Origin: Arabidopsis thaliana
Lineage: Eukaryota > Streptophyta > Magnoliopsida > Brassicales > Brassicaceae
Assembly: GCF_000001735.4 (NCBI RefSeq)
Contig: NC_003071.7
Span: 10,285,151 to 10,349,150, forward strand
Direction: 5' to 3'
DNA: 64,000 nucleotides
Shown here: piece after piece, positions 54,710-64,000 of the stretch
Position numbering within the stretch: position 1 is the first letter of the stretch
Layout: each line of letters opens with the position of its first letter
Program-made: the position numbers and the translations under genes
Notes under the pieces: model-generated
The model's database searches: none
What the model was told of the DNA's origin: nothing
Seen by the model: only the letters and a program-made list of their open reading frames with translations

Positions 54710-55750
54710 GTAATTCACTGTTTAGTGACTTCTTCACAGTCTACTCTGACGAGTTTCTCAATGGAAGCAAACTAGATTTTCTCTTCCGTATACAACTCGT
54801 GAGAACATGGGAATCGCTTAATTCGCAAGGCAATGTTTTTGTCTCACATGTTCTCTATATATGTAGTTCTTTTTTGTTTTGCTCTTGGCTCTAGACACTG
54901 CTAAAGAAAGGGTTGGCCTTGTATTGACTTTTTTCTTCAGATATATATTTGTCAGTCACACTGGACAAAGTCACCGACTTCTGTATTTTATTGTTCATGT
55001 TTATTGGCAAACGCAACCATCATTTTCTCACCAGGCAAAAGCAAAATATATAATTATGATCTTATTGAACTTGGATATTGTGTTTTTTGAGATGTGCATC
55101 TGATTGAGACAGCAAGCCTGATTTGATTTGTAAGAGGATTTGTTTTGCAGCTAATGTTGGATGCATCTGTGATTATGGTTTAAGCATAAGTGTGGGTCAA
55201 GAGTCACTAACAAAGACTTTTGAGATGTTTAACTAACACTAGAATTTGTGAAGAGGGACAAGAGCAGAGGAAGAGACAAAATTAGAGAAAAGTCAAGAAA
55301 GGGTTGACATAATGCAGCATATGATCTCTCCAGGTATTACACAGCACCAACTTTCAATACTCATTCATGCACAAAAACAGCTGCTTTTTTCTGTTTATTT
55401 GATTTGTTTATTTTTACTAGTGTCAGCCATTAATAATACTCTCTTTCTCTCGTTGCATTATTCTAATGCTCACATGGACAGATTCCTTAAAGGTTTTTAT
55501 TAACACTTTAGATCTACCATTAAAGAACAGATCTCGGTTCAGTGACTTCTGCAAACCGTCTAGACCCATGTGGGTTGTCCAAACTCTATAGCTTGAGGCT
55601 ATTTGTTCTATATTCAACTTATTATGTGGTTATGTTTCTTTTATGTTCTTCTCTGAAGCTTCCTTTGTGGACTTCTGCTGTTTTTTTCCTAACTTTGGAA
55701 TAGTTTTTGTTTATCTCTGGACACAGAGATCGCAAATTCTTTTTTCTTAA

Positions 55751-58307
55751 ATGGAAGGTTCCATGAACAAGCGAGGATACGAATGCAGTCAAGAGGATAC
55801 TGACAAGCTGCCAGAATCAAAGAGACAAAAAGTGCCTGCTTTAGCAAGGTAACTTCCTTAAGGATTTTCTGTCATTTTCTAGTTCAAAGTAGCTCAATGG
55901 TTAAACATCACAACTATTGAGGAAGAACATGCTTTGTTGTAAGATTCATGGAGGAGAATGTGTTCCATTTGAAACTAAGATTCTTTACTCTTTCTGAGTG
56001 AGATTTGTTCTTTGTTGAGAGGTTCTTTTGTAAGCTCTCAAATTTTAGTTTTTATGTTTCCAGACCTCTTGATTATCTTGCAAGTTTGTTGATTTTCTCA
56101 TATGAAACAAACTTTTTCTAGTGTTATTGTGGAAGCTGTCAAAGTAGATAGTCTGCAGAGGCTTTGCTCGTCTTTGGAGCCGTTGTTTCGCAGAATTGTG
56201 AGTTTCTATTCTACCCCTGATCTAGCCACGTAATGCTATTATAGTAAATTGTGAGATGCTTGTGGAGGTGTTTACTGGGTATGGTGTGGACAAACACACA
56301 GGTTAGCGAAGAAGTGGAACGAGCCTTATCAAGGTTGGGAAACGCAAAGTTAACCTCGAGGTATTTGCTCCATTATACCTTTTCCTCTTGAAATGGCTCT
56401 ATGATCTTTGTAGCGCTTAGTTTCTGATTAACCCAACATAAAATCTCCAGGTCACCAGAACCAAAGAGGATCCAAGACCGCAATGGAAGAAACCTGCAAC
56501 TTCACTTTAGGACGCGAATGCCTCCTCACTTATTCACAGGCGGGAAAGTTGAGGGAGAGCGAGGCTCGGCAATTCATGTGGTTCTTATAGATGCAAACAC
56601 AGGAAATGTAGTTCAAACAGGAGAAGAATCAGCTTCAAAGCTGAATGTTGTAGTGTTAGAGGGTGACTTCAATGATGAAGACGATGAAGACTGGACCAGA
56701 GAGCACTTTGAGAGCTTTGAAGTGAAAGAGCGAGAAGGGAAACGCCCCATCTTAACTGGGGACACACAGATAGTGCTTAAGGAAGGTGTGGGAACTCTTG
56801 GAGAACTTACTTTCACTGACAACTCGAGTTGGATACGTAGCCGAAAGTTTAGGCTTGGTGTTAAGCCGGCTTCAGGGTATGGTGATAGCTTTTGCATTCG
56901 TGAAGCCAAAACAGAACCTTTTGCTGTCAAAGATCATAGAGGAGAACGTGAGTTTCTAATCATTTGGATTGTATTGATGAGTGTTAGTTACTACTAACTT
57001 GGCTCTGTCATCGACCATCAGTAAAATTCATTTTCTTTTGACAATGTTTTGCAGTATACAAGAAACATTATCCACCGGCTGTACACGATGAAGTCTGGAG
57101 ACTGGATCGAATAGCGAAAGACGGAGTGCTACACAAGAAGCTATTGAAAGCTAATATTGTGACAGTCGAAGACTTCCTTCGACTCCTTGTTAAGGATCCA
57201 CAGAAGCTGAGAAATGTAAGCATATTATTTGTTAATGTGAACAAACCACCAATATTGCCAAAGATATCCTAGTTAAATGTTCTTTTTTCTCCCTGATAAT
57301 GTAGTTGCTTGGGAGTGGAATGTCGAATAGAATGTGGGAGAACACGGTGGAGCACGCAAAGACGTGCGTGTTGGGTGGGAAGCTTTATGTGTTTTACACA
57401 GACCAAACTCACGCTACAGGCGTTGTCTTCAATCATATATATGAATTCCGAGGCCTAATTACAAACGGACAGTTCCTATCTCTAGAGTCTCTTAACCATG
57501 ACCAAAAGGTAAAGTGTAAAGACAGTCATATTTCTGTCTTGATTTGAAAAGAATTTTTTGGTCATAAGCTGATAATTGGTTTGCTCACAGATTTCTGCAG
57601 ACATTTTGGTGAAGCTGGCTTACGAGAACTGGCATAAAGCTATTGAGTATGACGGTAAGCTGTTGAATTGCTTACCAGTTGCCGAGAAGGAAATAAAAAG
57701 CTTACTGGAACCAAAAATGGTCTCAGCACAAACTGCTCCGAACCATCAACAGCTGCATAACCAGAACAATAGGCAAACTGTGCAAGGTCATCAGAATGCG
57801 ATTACCTATTCACCGGTCCCTCAACCAATAGATTATCCTCAGTTTGCGCAGCAACATTGCAACCAATTATTACCCTCATTCCCTTGCAACGTACAAGACT
57901 ACAACAGGTCGATGGAAAGCTCCAATGATTCAAGCTCATACAATGGAGAAGATTGGTGTCCACCAAGAGCTGCAGGACAAGGTCTTGAAGACATTTTCAG
58001 CGAAGAAATCAGACTAAGGAGTTCTGAAATGCTTGAGACTGACGATATGCAGAGACTGTTGAAGACGTTTGGTATCGGTGTGAACACTGTGGGAACACAA
58101 GGAGGGTTTGGTCAGACTGATGAGTCTTGTTACGGTTATAGCATCCCGTACCAAGCTCAGATCGATAACACGTACCGAAGAGAACGTAATAGAGGCTCGG
58201 GGAAAGCTGTTGTTGGATGGCTAAAGCTTAAAGCTGCTTTGAGATGGGGTATCTTTATACGCAAGAAAGCTGCAGAGAGAAGGCCTCAGATTGTGGAGAT
58301 CGATTGA
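55751..58307 (+). CDS. CBP60E: Calmodulin-binding protein 60 E (CBP60E)
   Basis: Seven exons: 55751-55848, 56122-56197, 56302-56360, 56451-56947, 57055-57215, 57305-57508 and 57591-58307. They join in frame to 603 residues, recalled as At2g24300. The N-terminus has a basic patch ([13 protein letters not shown]). The conserved CBP60 region begins at [20 protein letters not shown] and runs through [37 protein letters not shown] and [20 protein letters not shown]. The C-terminus carries a basic amphipathic helix ([20 protein letters not shown]), the position of the calmodulin-binding site in CBP60a-f. The family contains nuclear DNA-binding regulators of immunity (CBP60g and SARD1 are the best known). 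The role of CBP60E itself is less clear. No disruption is visible. Confidence 0.93.
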
Positions 58308-59210
58308 CAAAAAGGGATAGAGAGCTTCTTGAGGTTTTAATCCGTTGAAGATTTTTCGTTTTCGTTAAAGCTTGAAGACAGTTTCTGTGTGTTCATCTTT
58401 TGGATGAATAATCTAAGAGTAGAGAGTGGACTTTGCTTTGTATTACATGTAACGCTTTTTATGTTTCTCTCTTATATTTCGTGTCAATTTTTTACGTTTG
58501 TGTCGTTTTCATGTTAATTATGTTAGCAATCTATATCTTTCTCTAAGTTTTTATATTGGAATAAGTGAACACTATGACATTAACTTATAACATATTAACT
58601 AATTTAAAACTAAGTTGGCTTGTTTGGTGGAAAGTGGAATCTATAAAAAAATGAATCCATCAGATAAGCTTCAACCACTTTTGCCATCTAATATTTACTT
58701 ATTTTGCTATATAATATTTTTTCAGCTATTTTGTTAGCCAACCACTTTTAAATCTACCAAAAACATTCATCAATTTATTTTGAAATATTGATTTTCAACT
58801 AGTATGTTTTTATGTTTTTTTTTATTAACCGAACATAACTAAACAATATATACCAAAATAACCAGTGGATACATACATAAACTTCTAATTTCAATCCTAA
58901 AACTGTCATTTTTTAACAAAAAAAAGTTAACTTCTAATTTCATTTTCATATCACCTCACTTATTTGAGTTTTAACTTTAATCGACGAGATTGGTTGGACA
59001 TGTTGAGTGTGGCTCGAGGTTCTGACGTAGCGACTAAATTAACCAATAGGATTCATTGCATTTAAGATCATTAATTAATTTCGTTAGTAATACCGGTGTA
59101 AACCGGACCGGGATTAATTTTACTAAACCAGACTTGGTTACTACACTGAGCGCTCCTTTTAACGGAAGAGACTGAGACAGTGGAAGAGTCACTCACTCAC
59201 TCATCAAAAA
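58308..59210. other. Intergenic region between CBP60E and the Ser/Thr-rich gene
   Basis: The 3' flank of CBP60E is followed by AT-rich DNA. No gene is seen. The sequence just upstream of 59211 (AAACCGGACCGGGATTAATTTTACTAAACC near 59100) and a CACTCACTCACTCATC run at 59190-59205 belong to the promoter and leader of the next gene. Confidence 0.4.
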
Positions 59211-60179
59211 ATGGCGGAAAATGTTGGAAGCGACTCGAGCGAATTCGAAAGCATCTCTTCTTCTCAGAAATCTTACCTCAAAAACTGTCCTTTCGCCGGT
59301 CACGAAGCTCTTCCGACAAAATCGACGGATTCTGACAACACTGAGGTTCTCGGGAACCAGATTTCTCCGGCGGTTGTTAAAACTCCGATTCTCTCGTTCT
59401 CTTCTCCGACTAGCCTCGATTCTATCAACGATGACGTCTTTCGTACTCCTCCTGAGAACGCGTCTCTCTCCTCTGCCGCTGAATCGGAACCCAGAGTTGG
59501 GGTTTCGGAGATTAAGCTCCAAGGAGGTTCGAATCTGACAACTCCGTTTTCTATGGCTGAGACGACGCTTGTTTCTTCTTCGCCGTCTCTTCCGGCGGAA
59601 AATGTTAGGGTTTCAGAGTCGAATTTGAAATCTTCTTCTTCTACGGCCAAAACGACGCCTGTTTCTGCTTCACCGTCCGTAAATGCTAGGGTTTCGGAGT
59701 CGAATTTGAACTCTTCGTCTTCGACGACCCCTGTTTCTGTTTCACCCTCAGAAAAAGTTAGGGTTTTTGAGACGACCCCTGTTTCTGCTTCACCGTCAGA
59801 AAAAGTTAGGGTTTTTGAGACGAAATGTCATTCTGATTCCGGTGATTCCGTTCCTTTGTCTTCTTCTCCGCCGTCTGTTGCGGCCGACGATGTTAGGGTT
59901 CCGGCAAAGCATCTTGATTCTGATTCTTCTCCTCCGACTGCAATCGGAAGAACTATGGTTTTAGTAAAACAACGAATTTCTGCTTCTGACAATTCTGCTT
60001 CTTCGTCTGCAAGTGAAGGGACCAAGGTCTCTAAAACTGAAAATTCTGGTGAGGTTTTGCCTTTTAAAGAAATTATCGAAGCTCTTCTTCGTAACAGTGG
60101 AGAGAAACTCAATGAAAGAGATGATAAAGTTAGCTATGTTGAGATTCTCAAGCAATGTGGTTTGAAATTCCCTAAATGA
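59211..60179 (+). CDS. Unknown Ser/Thr-rich protein with repeats and a conserved-looking C-terminal helix
   Basis: Intronless 322-residue protein, matching what I recall as At2g24310; function unknown. The N-terminal 270 residues are low complexity, dominated by Ser, Thr, Pro and Val. They contain repeated units of the form TTPVSASPSEKVRVFE, with variants such as ARVSESNLNSSSS. Two of the units are a recent 48-bp tandem duplication (59724-59771 and 59772-59819). The last about 45 residues (VLPFKEIIEALLRNSGEKL, then SYVEILKQCGLKFP) have normal composition and predicted helices, and are the likely functional part. There is no signal peptide or membrane segment. The start is the first ATG after a CT-rich leader. 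The other-frame ORFs here arise from the repetitive codons and are shadows. Confidence 0.8.
   Translation: MAENVGSDSSEFESISSSQKSYLKNCPFAGHEALPTKSTDSDNTEVLGNQISPAVVKTPILSFSSPTSLDSINDDVFRTPPENASLSSAAESEPRVGVSEIKLQGGSNLTTPFSMAETTLVSSSPSLPAENVRVSESNLKSSSSTAKTTPVSASPSVNARVSESNLNSSSSTTPVSVSPSEKVRVFETTPVSASPSEKVRVFETKCHSDSGDSVPLSSSPPSVAADDVRVPAKHLDSDSSPPTAIGRTMVLVKQRISASDNSASSSASEGTKVSKTENSGEVLPFKEIIEALLRNSGEKLNERDDKVSYVEILKQCGLKFPK
59724..59819. repeat. 48-bp in-frame tandem repeat inside the Ser/Thr-rich gene
   Basis: The two copies start ACGACCCCTGTTTCTG and end GTTAGGGTTTTTGAG, and differ at only a few bases. Each encodes 16 residues, so the duplication keeps the frame. The unit contains GTTAGGGTTT, which resembles the telomere repeat. 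Weaker relatives occur at 59607, 59682 and 59891. Confidence 0.9.
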
Positions 60180-60508
60180 TCCTGATTAGTAAGTATTATC
60201 TTTCTCTGTTTTAGTTTGTTCTTTTTGTTTCTGTTTCGGGATTACGCGTTCAGATCTTTCCTTTTTTGTTGATATGAATGCGTCGGGGTAAAAAGAGTTG
60301 GGAGCTTTTTAATGTTCTGTAGCTTCAACTACAAGTAATGATAAGTATTTTGTTCGAATGACAAAGGCTATATCCTACAAAGATGATTTCTTGTTCTACT
60401 GTTATTGCATTCGATAGCATTGTCTGAGGAAATGACGCCTTTGTGTGTTGTCGCAACTTGCACGCAAGGAATTAGTTATGTGTTTCTATCTTCAAAATCC
60501 AGCTCTCT

Positions 60509-61700
60509 CTATCTTTTGCTGAATCTCAAGCACCGATTTTGTTTAGTTTCCTTGATGCTTGGCTCGTCGTTTTGTTGTTTGTTTGGTGGATTGTTGAGAG
60601 CGAGTTTCTCCATGGCGTTCATGAACTTTCGCATATGCTTGATGTACTCGGGGTATGTTTCCAAGTTGCAATGCCCTCCTCCTTTTACCCACAATGGATC
60701 ATACTTGTCCTTTGCTAGTTCCCACAATCGCTTCCCATGTGACATATTCACAATATCATCTTTTGTTCCCTGTAGTTTTCATAAAACCGAGTTTAATGAT
60801 CTCTCATCTGCCTAGTGAGAAAAAGTGATGATGTAAAATGTAAACTTACATGTATGACAAGAACAGGGCATGTTACATGGCGTATCTTGTCAATGTTCTG
60901 CAAAATTCCAGAGTTTGAGAGACTGACCCGATAGTAATAACCAGAGACAAGAGAGATCAAGCTTACTTTGTACATATCGAACCAGAATGTCATTTTGACA
61001 GGATACAGAACTCTGAGGCCGGAGAGAATTGCGCTATGAAGAACAATCCCTCTTAGTCTCTTTACTCGAGATGCTAAGTGCAATGTTGGTCCGCTTCCAA
61101 CGGATTGACCATATAGAATCATTTCCTCTTGCATGATCCCGTACTCGGTCCTCAAGCAATTGTACACAGCCTCGATATCATAGTACGTATTGAGCTCAGT
61201 TGGCTAAAGAACAATCAAAGGTTAAACCAAGAGCCAAATCATGAAACGTGTTTGAAATTATCTCTCTTACCTTGCCTGTTGAAGCTCCATAGCCTGAATA
61301 ATCATAGCTGGTTCAATCACATATAAAGAAGTTCAGGTTCAAGTTCGTTCATCATTATCAACAAAGAGAGAAGTGTTTTTTGACTATTTGTATGTATAAA
61401 CCTCATAATGTTGACGCGGAGATGAGCTCGAAGCTCGATGAAGAGATCAACCATTTGGCCGAGATCCGCGGCATTGCCATGTGAATAAAGAAGAGTGAAT
61501 CTAGAGAAAGGGTGTTTCCAAAACGTGGCAATGACCTTGTTGCCAGATTTGGTGGTAAGCTGATGAACATCCATGCTTTTTTCTGGTGTTATCCCGGTGA
61601 ACATAAGCTTTCCGGTCTCCTCGTCTTTACCCACGTCGTATGTTGGTGGCGGTGGGAAGAAAGCGAACTTTGCAGCCATGTTTGACGTCACATTACCCAT
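60509..61700 (-). CDS. ABHD17-like alpha/beta hydrolase
   Basis: Five exons: 61402-61700, 61271-61307, 60967-61203, 60850-60897 and 60509-60769. They join in frame to 293 residues, matching what I recall as At2g24320. The hydrolase fold is complete: oxyanion region [14 protein letters not shown], nucleophile Ser146 in YGQSVGSGP, Asp near 211 in HGTKDDIV, and His240 in GGGHCNLE. The N-terminus [19 protein letters not shown] has Gly2 and could be N-myristoylated. Animal ABHD17 relatives are membrane-associated depalmitoylases, so a protein-deacylating role is possible but not shown. The C-terminus is basic and asparagine-rich. Exon 2 is only 37 nt. All splice sites are GT-AG. Confidence 0.92.
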
Positions 61701-62189
61701 ATCAATTAGTATTATTGTTCAGCAAAAGGGTAAAAGAAAAAAACTTTCAATGAGAAAGAAGGAGAAAACAAAAACAAAAACCCAAACCCCAAAATCTCTC
61801 CCTCCCTCTCTCTTTGGATCTAAGAAAAGAAAACAAAGAAAATGGTTAAATTTTTGTGTTTCGTGGGTTTATGTTTAGGGGAGAGGAAGGAAATAAAATG
61901 GAAGGTGATGGTGGAGAATATTTGGCGGGAGAAAGAAGTTGAGCTGTTTCATTAACAAATTTAATATAGATTCTGTTATATATATTAAACTCAGCTACAA
62001 ATTTCAACTGTGAATAAATTTGATGCTATATGATTTTCACCATGAAATGTGATATCTCTTCATTCCACAATCAAAATTGCAAGCAGCTACAGATTTTAGC
62101 ATATCAACCTCATTTTAACACAACCATCTCTCTCTCTTTTGGCACAAACACTTGAAACCCTTCTTTTACCTCACATGAACTTTCTCGGG

Positions 62190-64000
62190 TCAGTTTGGTG
62201 TCTCATTCTCAGCTGTTTCCGGGACTTCTTCCACGATTTCTGGAGTGTGTAACAAAGGGATTGGACTGTTACCGCGTTCACTAGTCGAGCTACTGCTATT
62301 GATCACTTCACTTTCCATTGGCTTTAGAGAAACTTTAGGGAGTGTATCTGCAGGAGCAATAAGTGAATGCTCTTCTGAATGTTTCGGCTTGTTCAGAGCT
62401 CGACAGTGAGGACAGTAGTAAGTAATGTATGGGAAATCCTCTTTCCGGGCGAGTCCTGCATGTTGAGAGAGGAAGAGAGACATTGTACAATTAAGTTATC
62501 AATGGTATTGCATCTAGTGTGTATTAGAAGACAAAAGACAGAGATAATGTCTCACTCACCGTTATGCATACGGCAGTTTCCACAGATGAGTGCATATGAC
62601 TGACTTGGATCTTCGCCTACAAGGAGAGCCGCAATGCGTGAGATCCAGCTACCATCATGAGCAGCATATTCCTGAGGATTATAATGCTCAAACACCATCT
62701 GTTGGTTTTGTTCTGTGCCGGTGATTCTTTCGCTTGTTCCAGAATGGTTAGACTCATTATCCGAATGATGAATTGGAGTGGTCTCAGCGCTGTTGCCTCT
62801 TGTATTTGTCTGTTTTCGGTTCCTGAGCCCTCCCGAGTGTTTGGCATTGTTCTTTCCTGCGGTGGGCTCAAGTTGGGATTCATCTCCTACAAATACTTTC
62901 AAGCCTGACTCAGCACCCAACTTGGATGCCAGAACAGTTGCAGCAGCCGCCTTTGCAGCTGGGTCAGGGTCATACCTCTGATACAAAATAGCTCATGTTA
63001 TAACAAGTTCCAGTCTCAATAGTGATAAAACCCACAATAACAAGTATCCGTTAAGATATAACAGCAATTCAATTCTTTTTAAAGTTTCTGAACAAATTGC
63101 AAATCTAGGCTACCAGTAGAAGAAGTAATTCCAGAACTCAAAAGTGCAGGTCTTCCTGTCCTTTAGTAGTATCATTTCCAATTAAGTCAAGTTGGGAGGC
63201 ATCACACTAAGAATTTCAACTGTAACACTTAAGTTCTAGATTCATAACCACCCTTTATCCAAACTTACAATATAGCTTTGCCTAACACATTGAGCCACTA
63301 GTTTCACAGTTACAAAGCTAGCGCCTAGCGGAACTTGAAAAGCGAAAAAGAGAGACTCTCAATAAGGATAATCCTTGTATAATGGCTGTACTGTCCTAAA
63401 GGAATTCCAATACAAATTTTTGAATACCTAGCTCTTTGCTAAGGTTAAATTTAAGGTCATCTTCTAATTCAACAAAGACGGATAACTTGCAACATAAAAC
63501 AGAAATGAAAAATGATCTAATCCTACGACAAAGCTAGAATCTTTTAAGTGATCTGTATCTCTATCAGAACTAGGTAAAGTAGTGCAAGCAAAGAATAACA
63601 GCAGCACACATCAAAACATGACAATTAAAATAATCAGGAATACCAGAAACACCAATAGAATTCGAATGAACTAGCCTCACTCACACAGAACAAGTTGTAT
63701 CTTACCTGAATAAGTTGCTGTGTAATGTAATAATTGGTCCTTTCCTTTAACTCATTAATCTTTCCCAACATTTCTGCTTGAAGTTTTTCCAAGGTATGCT
63801 GATCTCTGCGGTCACCTAAACCAAACCATTTCACACACAACGACACGGCTTAGACACACCAAGCCTAAGACAAATTCATGAGCATATAACAGAAGTAAAT
63901 CACAAGACTCACACATCCTCCAGAAGCCAACAAGTGAAGAATAGAGAAGAAAGGCAACAGCAGGTAAAAGAAACATTGGCAAGATCCTGAAACTCCTCAG
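62190..64000 (-). CDS. Lunapark-type ER network protein, 3' part (runs off the window)
   Basis: Four exons are visible: 63913-64000 (partial), 63706-63815, 62560-62977 and 62190-62455. They are separated by GT-AG introns; the longest is 728 bp. The first visible exon ends in a transmembrane segment (ILPMFLLPAVAFLLYSSLVG). A coiled-coil stretch follows (HTLEKLQAEMLGKINELKER), then a region rich in Asn, Ser and Thr. Next is a Lunapark zinc ribbon with C-x2-C (ICGNCRMHNG) and C-x2-C (YYCPHCRALN), split by the last intron. Lunapark proteins sit at ER three-way junctions and shape the tubular network; plant LNPs do the same with RHD3. It is what I recall as At2g24330. The start codon and first transmembrane helix lie beyond position 64000. 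Confidence 0.92.

Noticed and set aside
1-64000. Operons, CRISPR arrays, bacterial defence systems or viral genes
   Set aside because: All recognised genes are spliced or single plant nuclear genes. No phage, viral or direct-repeat-spacer pattern was seen.

Overview
This is a plant nuclear window and almost certainly Arabidopsis thaliana chromosome 2. It shows AT-rich spacers, short GT-AG introns and a compact run of genes. I recognise the gene order from memory as roughly At2g24200 to At2g24330. Locus names and symbols are recalled and were not looked up. Exon coordinates were derived by hand from splice sites and reading-frame continuity.

Layout, left to right. A small two-exon secreted-peptide gene (806-1440, +) is followed by cytosolic leucine aminopeptidase LAP1 (1867-4300, -). 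Next comes a repeat-bearing spacer and a six-cysteine ECA1/prolamin-like secreted protein (6268-6612, +). A TE-rich spacer holds a hAT-type MITE and a probable LTR-retroelement remnant. It leads to the monoterpene synthase TPS10 (9180-12251, +) and a truncated, decayed tandem copy of TPS10 (12949-13396). Then come purine permease PUP5 (14989-16538, +) and a leucine-rich-repeat receptor kinase (16829-19390, -). About 6 kb of AT-rich spacer follows, with MITE and exon-like fragments. After it lie a BTB/T1 plus beta-propeller protein (25688-27013, +), two tandem F-box/DUF295 genes (28286-29410 and 30903-31913, both -), a hAT-like element, and the bHLH factor LRL1/bHLH66 (34496-37027, -).

The right half begins with a 5 kb AT-rich spacer and ALDH11A3, the NADP-dependent non-phosphorylating GAPDH (42175-44451, -). 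After another 5 kb spacer come an S28 serine carboxypeptidase (49472-51777, +), an unknown acidic-tailed small protein with an apparent terminal frameshift (52231-52581, -), a DUF1068 membrane protein with a 24-nt microexon (53629-54709, +), CBP60E (55751-58307, +), a serine/threonine-rich unknown protein (59211-60179, +), an ABHD17-like alpha/beta hydrolase (60509-61700, -), and the 3' part of a Lunapark-type ER protein (62190-64000, -), which runs off the window.

The genes are independent eukaryotic transcription units, not an operon. Related functions do not cluster beyond the tandem duplications (TPS10 and its relic, the F-box pair). I saw no bacterial or viral gene, CRISPR array, tRNA or rRNA. 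The observations most worth following are the candidate peptide hormone at the left edge, the duplication-shortened ECA1-like gene, the F-box paralogue with two mutually compensating frameshifts, and the homopolymer frameshift at 52236-52240.
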